From positions 124,001-188,000 of the forward strand of contig JAFKKN010000003.1 of assembly GCA_017305535.1 (NCBI GenBank): a stretch of 64,000 nt of DNA, written 5' to 3'. Source of the stretch: Hyphomicrobiales bacterium (lineage in GTDB: Bacteria > Pseudomonadota > Alphaproteobacteria > Rhizobiales > Xanthobacteraceae). The notes under the pieces are model-generated. The model searched no databases. It was not told the DNA's origin and saw only the letters and a list, made by a program, of their open reading frames with translations. The translations under genes were made by a program, and so were the position numbers. Positions 8,860-17,047 of the stretch are shown in pieces; positions within the stretch are counted from its first letter, which is position 1, and each line of letters opens with the position of its first letter.

Positions 8860-9840
8860 TTATTGATTGCCGTTCGTGAATGCCGCCTCGTACTGCGCGG
8901 CGAGATCATCAACGAGACCGGCGACGCTGGTGATCGCGCGCACACCCGAGACGGAATGTCCTGCGCTCCACACCTCGATCCAGCGGCGCGGTCCGTCGTC
9001 AGCGTTCTTACCGCCGAATTTTTCCTTGGCGCGGGCTTCCGACACCGATTCATCGAGATTGACGGGATCGAGACCGGCCGCGACGATCGATGGCCGCAAC
9101 ATGCTCGCGTCGAGCCCGGTGAAAGCCCTGGTCAACATCACATCGTCGAGCGTGCTGTCGACCAGCATCTGACGATAGGCATCGCTCGCCATGCTTTCGC
9201 GTGTGGCGATGAAGCCCGTGCCCATGTAAGCAAGATCGCAACCGAGCACGCGCGCCGCCGCCAGCGATGCGCCATCCGTGACACCACCCGCAAGTACGAT
9301 CGGACCATCGAACATGGCGCGAACCGCGCGCACGAAGGCGAACGGATTGGCCCAGCCGGTCTGTCCGCCGGCACCCGCCGTCAGCAGGATGAGACCATCG
9401 GCGCCGGCTTCGAGGGCTTTCTCGGCATGACGCAGCGACGCGATATCGGCGAATACCAGACAACCGATGTCATGCAGCGGCGCGACGGCGGCGGCCGGCG
9501 ACCCGACACTGGTGATCACCATCTCGACCTTGTGGCGCACGAGGCAACCGAGATCGTCCTTGAAGCGTGGCTGGCGAATGATCAGGTTCGGACAATGCGG
9601 CGCGGCGGGCCGTCCGAGATCGGCGACATTGTTCTCGATCTGGCCGAGCCACGCGTCGAGTTCTTCGACCGAACGCGCATTCGCGGTCGGGAATGCGCCG
9701 ATCACGCCCGCGCGGCACGCCGCCGTGACGAGATCGACGCCCGATACCCGGAGCATCGGCGCGGCGATCAGCGGCAGGCGAAGCCGCGTCGTAATTGCGT
9801 CCGGCAGAGTACTGCGGCGGCGGAGCGCGTCCATTGTCAT
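8860..9840 (-). CDS. Nitronate monooxygenase / 2-nitropropane dioxygenase-family flavoprotein
   Basis: 326 residues of the NMO/FabK-like TIM-barrel FMN family: IAAPMLRVSG near the N terminus, AGGVTDG phosphate-binding loop, and AYMGTGFIATRES. Family members oxidise nitronates or reduce enoyl thioesters; the surrounding CoA genes make an enoyl-CoA-related role as plausible as nitroalkane detoxification. The start (ATGACAATG) overlaps the end of the crotonase gene by four bases. Confidence 0.82.
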   Translation of the reverse strand: MTMDALRRRSTLPDAITTRLRLPLIAAPMLRVSGVDLVTAACRAGVIGAFPTANARSVEELDAWLGQIENNVADLGRPAAPHCPNLIIRQPRFKDDLGCLVRHKVEMVITSVGSPAAAVAPLHDIGCLVFADIASLRHAEKALEAGADGLILLTAGAGGQTGWANPFAFVRAVRAMFDGPIVLAGGVTDGASLAAARVLGCDLAYMGTGFIATRESMASDAYRQMLVDSTLDDVMLTRAFTGLDASMLRPSIVAAGLDPVNLDESVSEARAKEKFGGKNADDGPRRWIEVWSAGHSVSGVRAITSVAGLVDDLAAQYEAAFTNGNQ

Positions 9841-10610
9841 CTGCCTTTCCAGACCGGCTTGCGCTTTTCAGCGAATGCCTTGAGGCCCTCGGTGCGATCT
9901 TCCGAATTGAGAGCGCGCGCCGCGATCGGCATCTGCTCCGCCCATCCGGCTTCATCGGTCCAGTTGGCGGACTGGAAGATGATCTCTTTCGAAGCCGCAA
10001 GCGCGGTCGGGCCGTTGACAAGCAGTTCATTGGCAAACGCGACGGCAGCTTCAAGCGCGTGCCCCGGCTCGACCAGCCGGTTGACGACGCCGAGCCGTTC
10101 GAAGAACTCCGCCGTCTTGAACTGGCCCGACAGCGCCAGCTCCATCGCGACGTGATAAGGAATCCGCTTCGGCAGACGGAACAGTCCGCCACCAATCGCG
10201 ACAACGTTGTGCCGGACTTCCGGCAATCCCATCTTGGCGTCGCGCGCGGCGACGATGAGATCGCACGACAGGCACAGTTCCAGACCGCCGCCGACGGCGT
10301 AGCCTTCCACCGCCGCTATCAACGGCTTTCGCGGCGGTCGCTGGAATAGCCCAAAGCCGCCGCGATCTGTCACGGCGCGCTCGCCGCGCGCGACCGCTTT
10401 TAGATCAGCACCCGCCGAGAAATTTCCTCCGGCGCCGGTGATGATGCCTGCAAAGAGTTCATCCTCGGCGTCGAGCCGGTCCATCGCCGCGGAAACGCCC
10501 TGCGCGACCGCGAGATTGCACGCGTTCTTCGCTTCCGGCCGATTCAGCGTGACGACGAGAATATGTCCGCGCTGTTCGGTGAGAACCGCCTGTTCGTTAC
10601 TGTCTGTCAT
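9837..10610 (-). CDS. Enoyl-CoA hydratase/isomerase (crotonase family)
   Basis: 257 residues, standard crotonase length. The oxyanion-hole segments GNFSAGADL and AVGGGLEL are present, with catalytic-type Glu residues in GLEL and in MGLPEVRHN. It probably hydrates or isomerises an unsaturated acyl-CoA formed by the upstream ligase and SDR. It lies nine bases after the SDR and overlaps the NMO gene by four bases. Confidence 0.9.
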   Translation of the reverse strand: MTDSNEQAVLTEQRGHILVVTLNRPEAKNACNLAVAQGVSAAMDRLDAEDELFAGIITGAGGNFSAGADLKAVARGERAVTDRGGFGLFQRPPRKPLIAAVEGYAVGGGLELCLSCDLIVAARDAKMGLPEVRHNVVAIGGGLFRLPKRIPYHVAMELALSGQFKTAEFFERLGVVNRLVEPGHALEAAVAFANELLVNGPTALAASKEIIFQSANWTDEAGWAEQMPIAARALNSEDRTEGLKAFAEKRKPVWKGR

Positions 10611-10619
10611 CGACCTGCC

Positions 10620-11411
10620 TCAGAGTGCGAAGGTGAAACCGCCATTGACCGGATAGGTTTGCCCCGTGATCCAGGCGCTGGCGCCGGAAGCAAGGAACAG
10701 CACCATGTTCGCAACATCGGTCGGCTGGCCGGGACGGCGGATGACGTATTTCTCCATCATCTTCTTCAGCATTTCCGGATTGGCCTTCAATCGTGCTTCG
10801 ATCGCGGGCGTTGCGGTCGCCGCGATCGCGACGCAATTGGCGGTGATCTGATGACGCCCGAGAGAACGTGCGATCGCACGGGTGAACCCGGCGGCACCGG
10901 CCTTGGCGCCGGAGTAGACCTCGAGGCCTGCTTCACCGGCGCGACCGGCATCGGAGATGATGGTGATGATGCGTCCGCCCTGACGCTCGATCATGCGCGG
11001 GATGCATGCCGATGCGCAGTTGATGACGCCATAGAGATTCACGCCGATAAAACTGTTCCAGACCTCTGGTCCGGTTTCCCAAAAAGGCTTGCGTGCATCG
11101 GGATCGGGCACGGCACCGGCATTGCCGGCATTGTTGACGAGGATATCGATGGGGCCGAAGGCTTGCTCCGCCATGCTGACCATCTTCTTCACCGATGCCA
11201 TATCCGTGACGTCGGCCTGCGCGGCGACAGCCTTGCCACCGGCGTCGTTGATTTCCTTCGCGACCTCTTCGGCGCGCTCGAGGAAGTAATCGTTGACGAT
11301 GACGCCGGCCGCGTTGTGGGCCGCGAAATGCAGCGCAATCTGGCGGCCGACGCCCTGGCCGGCTCCCGTGATCAGCGCCACCTTGTTGTTCAGATCAAGC
11401 AGCTCACTCAT
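10620..11411 (-). CDS. SDR-family oxidoreductase, probable 3-hydroxyacyl-CoA dehydrogenase type
   Basis: 263 residues with TGAGQGVG (residues 16-23), LVNNAG, Ser in ITIISDAG and YSGAK (YxxxK). It resembles SDR dehydrogenases of acyl-CoA catabolism, although the substrate is not determined. The start overlaps the ligase stop (ATGA), and the crotonase follows after nine bases. Confidence 0.88.
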   Translation of the reverse strand: MSELLDLNNKVALITGAGQGVGRQIALHFAAHNAAGVIVNDYFLERAEEVAKEINDAGGKAVAAQADVTDMASVKKMVSMAEQAFGPIDILVNNAGNAGAVPDPDARKPFWETGPEVWNSFIGVNLYGVINCASACIPRMIERQGGRIITIISDAGRAGEAGLEVYSGAKAGAAGFTRAIARSLGRHQITANCVAIAATATPAIEARLKANPEMLKKMMEKYVIRRPGQPTDVANMVLFLASGASAWITGQTYPVNGGFTFAL

Positions 11412-12961
11412 ACGTTTCTCTCCCGTCCCTTCCAGTAGGGCTCACGCAGCTCCCGCTTGAGCAGCTTGCCCATCGTGTTGCGCGGCAATTCGTCGACAAT
11501 CGACAGCGACTTCGGCCGCTTGTAGGAGGCGAGGTGCTCGCGGCAGAAATCGATGATCGCGGTCTCGTTCGCGGCGTGCCCGGGCTTCAATTCGCAAAAC
11601 GCCTTGACCTGCTCGCCGAACTCATCGTCGGGAATGCCGATGACGGCGACATCCTGCACATCGGGATGCTTCAGGATCGCGGCTTCGATTTCCGCCGGGT
11701 AGATATTCACGCCGCCGGCGATGATCATGTCCTTGGCGCGATCGGTGATGAAGAGATAGCCGTCGTCATCCAGCATGCCGACATCGCCGACACGGAAGAA
11801 ACCGTCCGCATCGAGAGTGTCCGCGCGGAGCGGCTGGGCGTTGAGATAGCTGCGGATCGTGACGGGCGTTCTGATCCAGATCTCGCCCGATTGATTGCGC
11901 GGCAGGTTGCGTCCGTCGGCATCGCGAATGCTGATTTCGACGTGCTTGTGCGGCAATCCGCTTGAACCCGGCTTCTTTTCCTGCATCTCCGGCGGAAGGA
12001 AGCTGATCATTCCCACTTCCGTCGCGCCGTATCCTTCACCAAGTACGTCGGCGCCGAAATATCCGATGATCCATTGCTTCAGCGCATAGGGCACCGGCGC
12101 GGCGCCGACCGACAGCGCGCGGATCGAGGAGACGTCGTAGGCGGCGAGCTTATCCGGCGGCAACGCCGCGAGACGCTTGTACATGGTGGGCACACCGACC
12201 CAGTTGGTGACCTTGTACTTGTCGATCAGTCGCAGCACGCCCTCCGGATCGAACCGGCGCATCAGGATGGTCGGATTGCCGAGCTGGATCGCGCCCCACA
12301 CCTGCGACGGCCCCGCGCCATGGTGTAGCGGCAGCGTGAGCAGCGACACACCGCCAGGCTGTCCGCGGCGGGTTTGGGCCACATCCGCCAGATATTCGTT
12401 GGCCTTGGGATCGATCTGCACGCCGGGCTGAAGCACCGACACAACGCCTTTCGGCAGGCCGGTGGTGCCCGATGTATAGAGGATCAGCGGCGGCCGGCCT
12501 TTGCCGAACAGCGGGGGCCCGGCCTGTGCCTGCAACAGGTCGTCGAACGCAACGAAACCATCGACGCGCTTTCCGATCGAGACCGCGAGCTTGATCGGCA
12601 GGCCCTCGAACGCGGGCGCGAGCGCTTCCGGATCGTCGTCATCGCAGACGACGACGGTCGCGCCGCTGTTCGACAGGACGTATTGCGTCTCCGCTGGCGT
12701 GAGCCGCCAATTGAGACCGAGTAGCGAGCAGCCGAGCTTGCTGATTGCCTCGCCAAGAATCGGCCACTCGATACGGATCTGGGTGCGCGCCACGACGACG
12801 TCGCCCGCAACGACGCCGCGCGCCGCAAGACCGTGCGCCACGCGATTGGCTGCGTCGTTCAGTTCGGCCCAGGTCAATTGCCGCTCGCCTTCGATAAAGG
12901 CAACGGCATCGGGCGTGGTCTCTGCCCAGTATTCAACGGTGTTCGCTTGCGCTGTACTCAT
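11408..12961 (-). CDS. AMP-forming acyl-CoA/aryl-CoA ligase
   Basis: 517-residue ANL ligase: P-loop YTSGTTGLPKGVV, GYGATE, a VGDVGMLDDDG motif, GGVNIYPAEIE hinge region and terminal TMGKLLKREL with the catalytic Lys. It should activate the carboxylate taken into this pathway. It is the second gene of the operon, overlapping the TetR gene (ATGA) and the SDR gene (ATGA). Ligand specificity cannot be read from sequence. Confidence 0.9.
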   Translation of the reverse strand: MSTAQANTVEYWAETTPDAVAFIEGERQLTWAELNDAANRVAHGLAARGVVAGDVVVARTQIRIEWPILGEAISKLGCSLLGLNWRLTPAETQYVLSNSGATVVVCDDDDPEALAPAFEGLPIKLAVSIGKRVDGFVAFDDLLQAQAGPPLFGKGRPPLILYTSGTTGLPKGVVSVLQPGVQIDPKANEYLADVAQTRRGQPGGVSLLTLPLHHGAGPSQVWGAIQLGNPTILMRRFDPEGVLRLIDKYKVTNWVGVPTMYKRLAALPPDKLAAYDVSSIRALSVGAAPVPYALKQWIIGYFGADVLGEGYGATEVGMISFLPPEMQEKKPGSSGLPHKHVEISIRDADGRNLPRNQSGEIWIRTPVTIRSYLNAQPLRADTLDADGFFRVGDVGMLDDDGYLFITDRAKDMIIAGGVNIYPAEIEAAILKHPDVQDVAVIGIPDDEFGEQVKAFCELKPGHAANETAIIDFCREHLASYKRPKSLSIVDELPRNTMGKLLKRELREPYWKGRERNV

Positions 12962-13608
12962 TTCGCCAGACTCCGTTTGAGCATCGCGATGAAATCCTCA
13001 CCCAGGCGCGGCAGATCGATCCGCTCGGGATCGGCAAGCCATTGCGCTACCGTGCCGCGCAGAGTCGCCAGGATCAGAACACTCTGCATGTCGGGATCAA
13101 TGTCCGCGCGCACTTGTCCGGCAGCGATGCCGATCTTGATGCCTGCCGCAATCTCGGCGGCGGACGTGCGATTGAGCTCCGCGACGGTCGCCTTGATCGC
13201 CGGCGTGTTGAGCGCGCCCGCGAGCACCGCATGGAAGGCGCGAACCGTGGTCGGATTCTCAAGCGGCAATCGAAAATAATCGCGAAACGATTCGATCAGG
13301 CCGTCGTAGCCCGACGCGTCACTCCTGCGGCGACGTGTCAGGAACAACTGGACGACGTAAACGCCGAGTGCCGAGAGCAGATCGTCCTTGGTGCGGAAAT
13401 AGTGCGAGGGAAGCCCGCGACTGTAACCCGCTCTGGCACCAGCCTCGGCCAGCGTGATCGCTTCGAAACCGCCTTCGGCCACGATATCGGCAGCGGCATC
13501 CAGAATCCGGCGTTCGGCTTCGTCACGACGTGCAGCCTGCGTGCGCGCCTTGCTGGCGGGCCCCTCGGTCACCTGTTCGGAGACACGCCGCGCTGCCCGG
13601 ATCATCAC
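12958..13608 (-). CDS. TetR/AcrR-family transcriptional regulator
   Basis: 216 residues. The N-terminal helix-turn-helix is seen in RRILDAAADIVAEGGFEAITLAEAGARAGYSRG...YFRTKDDLL (split by residues 30-80), with a variable ligand-binding C-terminal part. It is the first gene of the minus-strand catabolic operon and is divergent from the DUF35/thiolase-like pair. It probably represses both transcripts from the palindrome at 13655-13672 and is relieved by an acyl-CoA intermediate (inference from family habit). Confidence 0.88.
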   Translation of the reverse strand: MMIRAARRVSEQVTEGPASKARTQAARRDEAERRILDAAADIVAEGGFEAITLAEAGARAGYSRGLPSHYFRTKDDLLSALGVYVVQLFLTRRRRSDASGYDGLIESFRDYFRLPLENPTTVRAFHAVLAGALNTPAIKATVAELNRTSAAEIAAGIKIGIAAGQVRADIDPDMQSVLILATLRGTVAQWLADPERIDLPRLGEDFIAMLKRSLAK

Positions 13609-13654
13609 CTGCCCCTGTCCGCTGTTTTCACTTGCAAAGCGTTTAGAATAATGT

Positions 13655-13672
13655 TTGTTGGTCAGTCAACAA
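13655..13672. promoter_or_regulatory. Probable TetR operator
   Basis: TTGTTG and CAACAA arms flank GTCAGT in the 83-base space between the divergent TetR operon and the DUF35 gene. The near-palindromic 18-base layout is like operators of TetR regulators that control acyl-CoA catabolism. It is the only clear inverted repeat in this short gap. Confidence 0.55.
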
Positions 13673-13691
13673 GTATTTTGGGGAGATTCCG

Positions 13692-14108
13692 ATGCAGCCG
13701 CTCAGGCTACTGAAATCACAACTATATTCGGAACGTGGCGACGAGGGGCGACTTGCCGATCCCGTTCTTCGGGGCGGTCGTTGCCGTTGTGGTTACGTAT
13801 TTTTCCCGATGCAGACCTACGGCTGCGAACGCTGCGGCAGCCATGATGACGCGCTCACGCCACAGGAGCTTTCGACGCACGGTATCCTGCTGGCCTTGGC
13901 GGTTGTGCATCTTCATGCTGACAAGAACCGGCTCGCTCCCTTCACCGTCGTGAAGGTCGCGCTCGACAATGGACCCGTCGTCCGCACGCTGCTGGCCGAT
14001 GACAGCGGCGAAATTACACTTGGGCAGCGAATGAAGGCGAAGCTGGTGCCCGTACGTCAGGGCGACGGCGAAACCGTCTACGATCTTCGCTTCACCGCAA
14101 TCGTCTAA
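13692..14108 (+). CDS. DUF35 OB-fold/zinc-ribbon acyl-CoA-associated protein
   Basis: 138 residues with an N-terminal rubredoxin-like zinc ribbon (CRCG...CERCGS, four Cys) followed by an OB-fold beta-barrel, the DUF35 architecture. These proteins act as obligate partners of thiolase-like enzymes, supplying an acyl-CoA-binding surface. GGGGAG precedes the ATG. The gene lies 18 bases before the thiolase-like gene, fitting a two-subunit complex such as the steroid side-chain aldolase pairs (ChsH2 DUF35 with Ltp2). Confidence 0.82.
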   Translation: MQPLRLLKSQLYSERGDEGRLADPVLRGGRCRCGYVFFPMQTYGCERCGSHDDALTPQELSTHGILLALAVVHLHADKNRLAPFTVVKVALDNGPVVRTLLADDSGEITLGQRMKAKLVPVRQGDGETVYDLRFTAIV

Positions 14109-14126
14109 TTTCATCGGAGCAGAACC

Positions 14127-15272
14127 ATGGCGCGCGCCCTCAATGAATTGCGGTCGGTCTATGTCGTCGGTATCGGCTGGCACCGTTACCAAAATCCGAG
14201 CGAAACGTCGTACGTCACCCTTGGGCTTGCCGCCATCCGCGAGGCCTTGGCCGACGCGCGAATTGAATGGCCGGCGGTGGAGTCGAGCTATGTGGCAACG
14301 GCGTTGCTCGGCATGGCGGCCGGTCGCCCGATGCTGCGCCACCTCGGCGCCACCGGCGCGCCGCTGCTGCACATCGAGAATGCATCGGCCTCGGGATCGA
14401 CCGCGTTCCGGCAAGCGTGCATCGAGGTGGCCAGCGGCATCAGCGACGTTGCGCTCGCGGTCGGTGTCGACAAGCGCAACATGGTTCGTCGGTCGGATAC
14501 CGGGATCGATCATCTCGCCGATGATGCCATCGTGCCCTTCACGCACTTCGCGTTGCTGACGAACGAGTACGCCGGCCGACACCACGTTTCAGTTGATGAC
14601 ATCGCTCTGGTCGCGGTCAAAAACCATCGCAACGGCGCCAGGAATCCCAATGCACAGCGTCAGCAGGATCGAACGCTCGACGAAGTGCTCGGCGGCAAAA
14701 AAGTCTCGGGCTCACTGACGGCGTTGCAATGCACGCCGATCGGTGAGGGCGCGGCCGCCGTGATCGTCGCGTCCGACGACGCAATCAAGCGCCTCGGCAT
14801 CAATCCGGATCGCGCCGTCCGCGTCACCGCATCCGTCGGACGCAGCGAGCGCGTCTATCCGCCAGGTGTCGGCTTCGATGCCGCACTGACGCGCGAGACG
14901 GTGGAGCTTGCACTTGCGGAGGCCAAGCGCACACCCGGCGACCTCGATATCATCGAACTGCATGATGCGTTTACGGTCGAGGAGCTGCATTATATCGAAA
15001 GCATCGGCTTATGCGCCGAGGGGCAGGGCATTGCGATGCTGAAAGACGGCGCGCTCGACATCGGCGGGCGTTGCGCGGTTAATCCATCCGGTGGTCTGAT
15101 CGCGATGGGGCATCCCATCGGTCCGACCGGGATCGGTCAGATTGGCGAAATTACGATGCAGTTGCGCGGCGAGGCGGGAGCACGCCAGCATCGTGACGCT
15201 CGCGTCGGGCTTGCCCACATGGTCGGCGTCGGTGCCGTCTGCTACGTGCACCTACTGGAACGTTCCGCATAA
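14127..15272 (+). CDS. Thiolase-like lipid-transfer (SCPx/Ltp) protein lacking nucleophilic Cys
   Basis: 381 residues of the thiolase superfamily, SCPx/Ltp branch. The position normally holding the acylated Cys (NACASGS) reads NASASGS, with Ser at residue 87. HDAF and GHPIGPTG (His) motifs are retained. Loss of this Cys argues against ordinary thiolysis. Together with the adjacent DUF35 gene it suggests a retro-aldolase like Ltp2, where C-C cleavage does not need the nucleophile. Substrate unknown. A short hairpin follows the stop. Confidence 0.83.
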   Translation: MARALNELRSVYVVGIGWHRYQNPSETSYVTLGLAAIREALADARIEWPAVESSYVATALLGMAAGRPMLRHLGATGAPLLHIENASASGSTAFRQACIEVASGISDVALAVGVDKRNMVRRSDTGIDHLADDAIVPFTHFALLTNEYAGRHHVSVDDIALVAVKNHRNGARNPNAQRQQDRTLDEVLGGKKVSGSLTALQCTPIGEGAAAVIVASDDAIKRLGINPDRAVRVTASVGRSERVYPPGVGFDAALTRETVELALAEAKRTPGDLDIIELHDAFTVEELHYIESIGLCAEGQGIAMLKDGALDIGGRCAVNPSGGLIAMGHPIGPTGIGQIGEITMQLRGEAGARQHRDARVGLAHMVGVGAVCYVHLLERSA

Positions 15273-15275
15273 TAC

Positions 15276-15290
15276 GTTCTCTCGGAGAAC
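15276..15290 (+). terminator. Short hairpin after thiolase-like gene
   Basis: GTTCTC and GAGAAC form a six-base stem with a TCG loop, starting four bases after the stop codon at 15270-15272. It has only a weak downstream T content, so termination is possible but not certain. Confidence 0.35.
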
Positions 15291-15488
15291 AACTTTGGCT
15301 CATTTAGGGTAGAGCATTCGCTCGCAGAATCGAGGGACGGCGTCGCTATCGCAGGCGACTTGCAACCAGATCGGCTGACGCACTAAATTAGCAGCTCCCG
15401 GGACTTCATTCGAAAGCCGGTGCGCACCACATCCGCGGTGCTGGGGGCTCGCCAGCGAGCTCTTCAACTCCAGATGGAGGAATAGATC

Positions 15489-16403
15489 TTGCATCGCCGC
15501 ATCGCCCTGGCCGCGCTGTTCGTTGTCGGTATTGCGCACACCGCTCTCGCGGCGAGCGATCCGGCGCGGTGCCGCGAGCTGACACGCAAATATCAGACTG
15601 ACAAGGCCCAGCTCTCGGCGATCGAAGTGTCGTTGACGCTGTTCGCAGCCGCCAATGCCGATTGCGCCATCCTTGCGACCGGGCTGCTCGATCAAGGCGC
15701 CTCCGTCGACGCGCGGGACCGGTTCGGCGCGCGGCCGTTGAGCCATGCCGCCCGCTCGGGCCACCTCGACATGGTCGACCTCCTGCTGGCGCGTGGCGCA
15801 CCCGTCAACGCGCGCAATCTGGCGGGATCGACAGCACTCTATTTTGCCGCGGAGCGGGGCGATGTTCCCATCGTGCAGCGACTGATCGCTCGCGGTGCCG
15901 ACGTTAACCTCACGGGACGCAGCGGAGCTTCACCGACCGCAGCCGCCGCCTATGCCGGCCGGGATAAAGTGGTCCAGTTGCTGCTGGAGCACGGCGCCGA
16001 CGGCCGCAAGCCGGACAGCACCGGCAAGCCGCCGGTCGTCTATGCGGCAGCGGGCGGCCATCTCGGCATTGTCAGGCAGTTGCTGGCGCTCGGCATCGAC
16101 ATCAACGCCCGCTATGCCAACGACCTCACGCTGCTGATGTGGGCATCCGGCCCCGACAAGGACGTTCCGGAAGCGCAGGCGGTCGACGTCGTCTCCTACC
16201 TGCTGGACGCCGGTGCAAGGGTCGACGATCGCGATGCGCGCAGACGCACCGCGCTGATGACCGCGGCGGAAGGCAACCATCCCGGGATCGTCAAGGCACT
16301 CCTCGCGCGCGGCGCCGATCCGGCGTTGACCGACAAGGCAGGAAAGCGCGCCGCCGATCTCACTGTGCTGACGGCGCTGCGCGAGGAATTGACGCGGCCC
16401 TGA
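15489..16403 (+). CDS. Exported ankyrin-repeat protein
   Basis: 304 residues from a TTG start with GGAGG eight bases upstream. The N terminus is a Sec-type signal peptide (HRRIALAALFVVGIAHTALA, cleavage after about residue 21). About six ankyrin units follow, with repeated patterns like GARPLSHAARSGHLDMVDLLLARGA and NARNLAGSTALYFAAERG (residues about 75-290). Ankyrins mediate protein binding; a periplasmic adaptor role is likely. Its stop is only six bases from that of the convergent cytochrome c gene. No partner can be named. Confidence 0.85.
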   Translation: MHRRIALAALFVVGIAHTALAASDPARCRELTRKYQTDKAQLSAIEVSLTLFAAANADCAILATGLLDQGASVDARDRFGARPLSHAARSGHLDMVDLLLARGAPVNARNLAGSTALYFAAERGDVPIVQRLIARGADVNLTGRSGASPTAAAAYAGRDKVVQLLLEHGADGRKPDSTGKPPVVYAAAGGHLGIVRQLLALGIDINARYANDLTLLMWASGPDKDVPEAQAVDVVSYLLDAGARVDDRDARRRTALMTAAEGNHPGIVKALLARGADPALTDKAGKRAADLTVLTALREELTRP

Positions 16404-16409
16404 TCGCGT

Positions 16410-16976
16410 TCAAAGCCCGGCCAGATAATCCGCCAGCGCGGTGAGATCCTCGGGCGAGGCCGCCTGCATCAGGTCGGACATGCCGGGATTGTTGGCGCGC
16501 GCGCGGGTGCGGAAATCGTCGATGGTCTTGGCCAGATAGTCGCGTCCCTGTCCGGCAAGGCGCGGCACCGTGCCATCGCCCTGGAAGCGGTCGAGATGGC
16601 AGGCCGGACACCCGATCGAAGCACTGGCGGCGAGCGCCTTCGCCGCGACGTCCTTGGGTGCGCGTGGCTGACCGAGATCGGGCCACGGCTTCTGCGAAAA
16701 ATACTCGGCGAGTGCCAGCATGTCGTCGCGTTGGAATTCGGATACCAGCGGCTCCATGATCTCGCTCTTGCGAGCGGCACTCTTGAAGTCACGGAGCTGC
16801 ATATAGATGTAGCCGGCCGTCTGCCCCCAGAGCACCGGGATGGTCTTGTCGATCGGTTTGCCGTCGGCGCCATGGCAGCCGGCGCAGACCTGCGCCTTCT
16901 CCTCGATCGTTTCCGCACGCGCCGCGGAGGCAAGCATGAGCACCACCGCCGCACAAGTCATCAGTTTGCCGAGCAT
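16410..16976 (-). CDS. Periplasmic dihaem cytochrome c (c4-like)
   Basis: 188 residues with a signal peptide (MLGKLMTCAAVVLMLASAARA) and two c-type haem sites, CAGCH (about residues 31-35) and CPACH (about residues 121-125), each with a likely downstream Met ligand. It looks like two fused class I domains as in cytochrome c4. Lying downstream of the PQQ dehydrogenase on the same strand, it is the natural electron acceptor that passes electrons to the respiratory chain. Confidence 0.88.
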   Translation of the reverse strand: MLGKLMTCAAVVLMLASAARAETIEEKAQVCAGCHGADGKPIDKTIPVLWGQTAGYIYMQLRDFKSAARKSEIMEPLVSEFQRDDMLALAEYFSQKPWPDLGQPRAPKDVAAKALAASASIGCPACHLDRFQGDGTVPRLAGQGRDYLAKTIDDFRTRARANNPGMSDLMQAASPEDLTALADYLAGL

Positions 16977-16998
16977 TTGTGTCCGTCCGGAAGAAAGA

Positions 16999-17024
16999 GA
17001 AGCGGGACCAGAGGGTCCCGCTTC
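16999..17024 (-). terminator. Hairpin between PQQ dehydrogenase and cytochrome c genes
   Basis: An 11-base stem, GAAGCGGGACC (16999-17009) with GGTCCCGCTTC (17014-17024), lies between the two minus-strand genes. On the transcribed strand it is followed by a pyrimidine-rich TCTCTTTCTT. It could partly terminate transcription after the dehydrogenase, lowering cytochrome expression relative to it. Confidence 0.6.
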
Positions 17025-17047
17025 GTCACCAATGATTTGCGGTCAAC

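Noticed and set aside
8863-10155. Long plus-strand open frame opposite the NMO and crotonase genes
   Set aside because: Antisense shadow of two well-supported genes; His/Arg-rich with no domain, typical of GC-rich codon bias.
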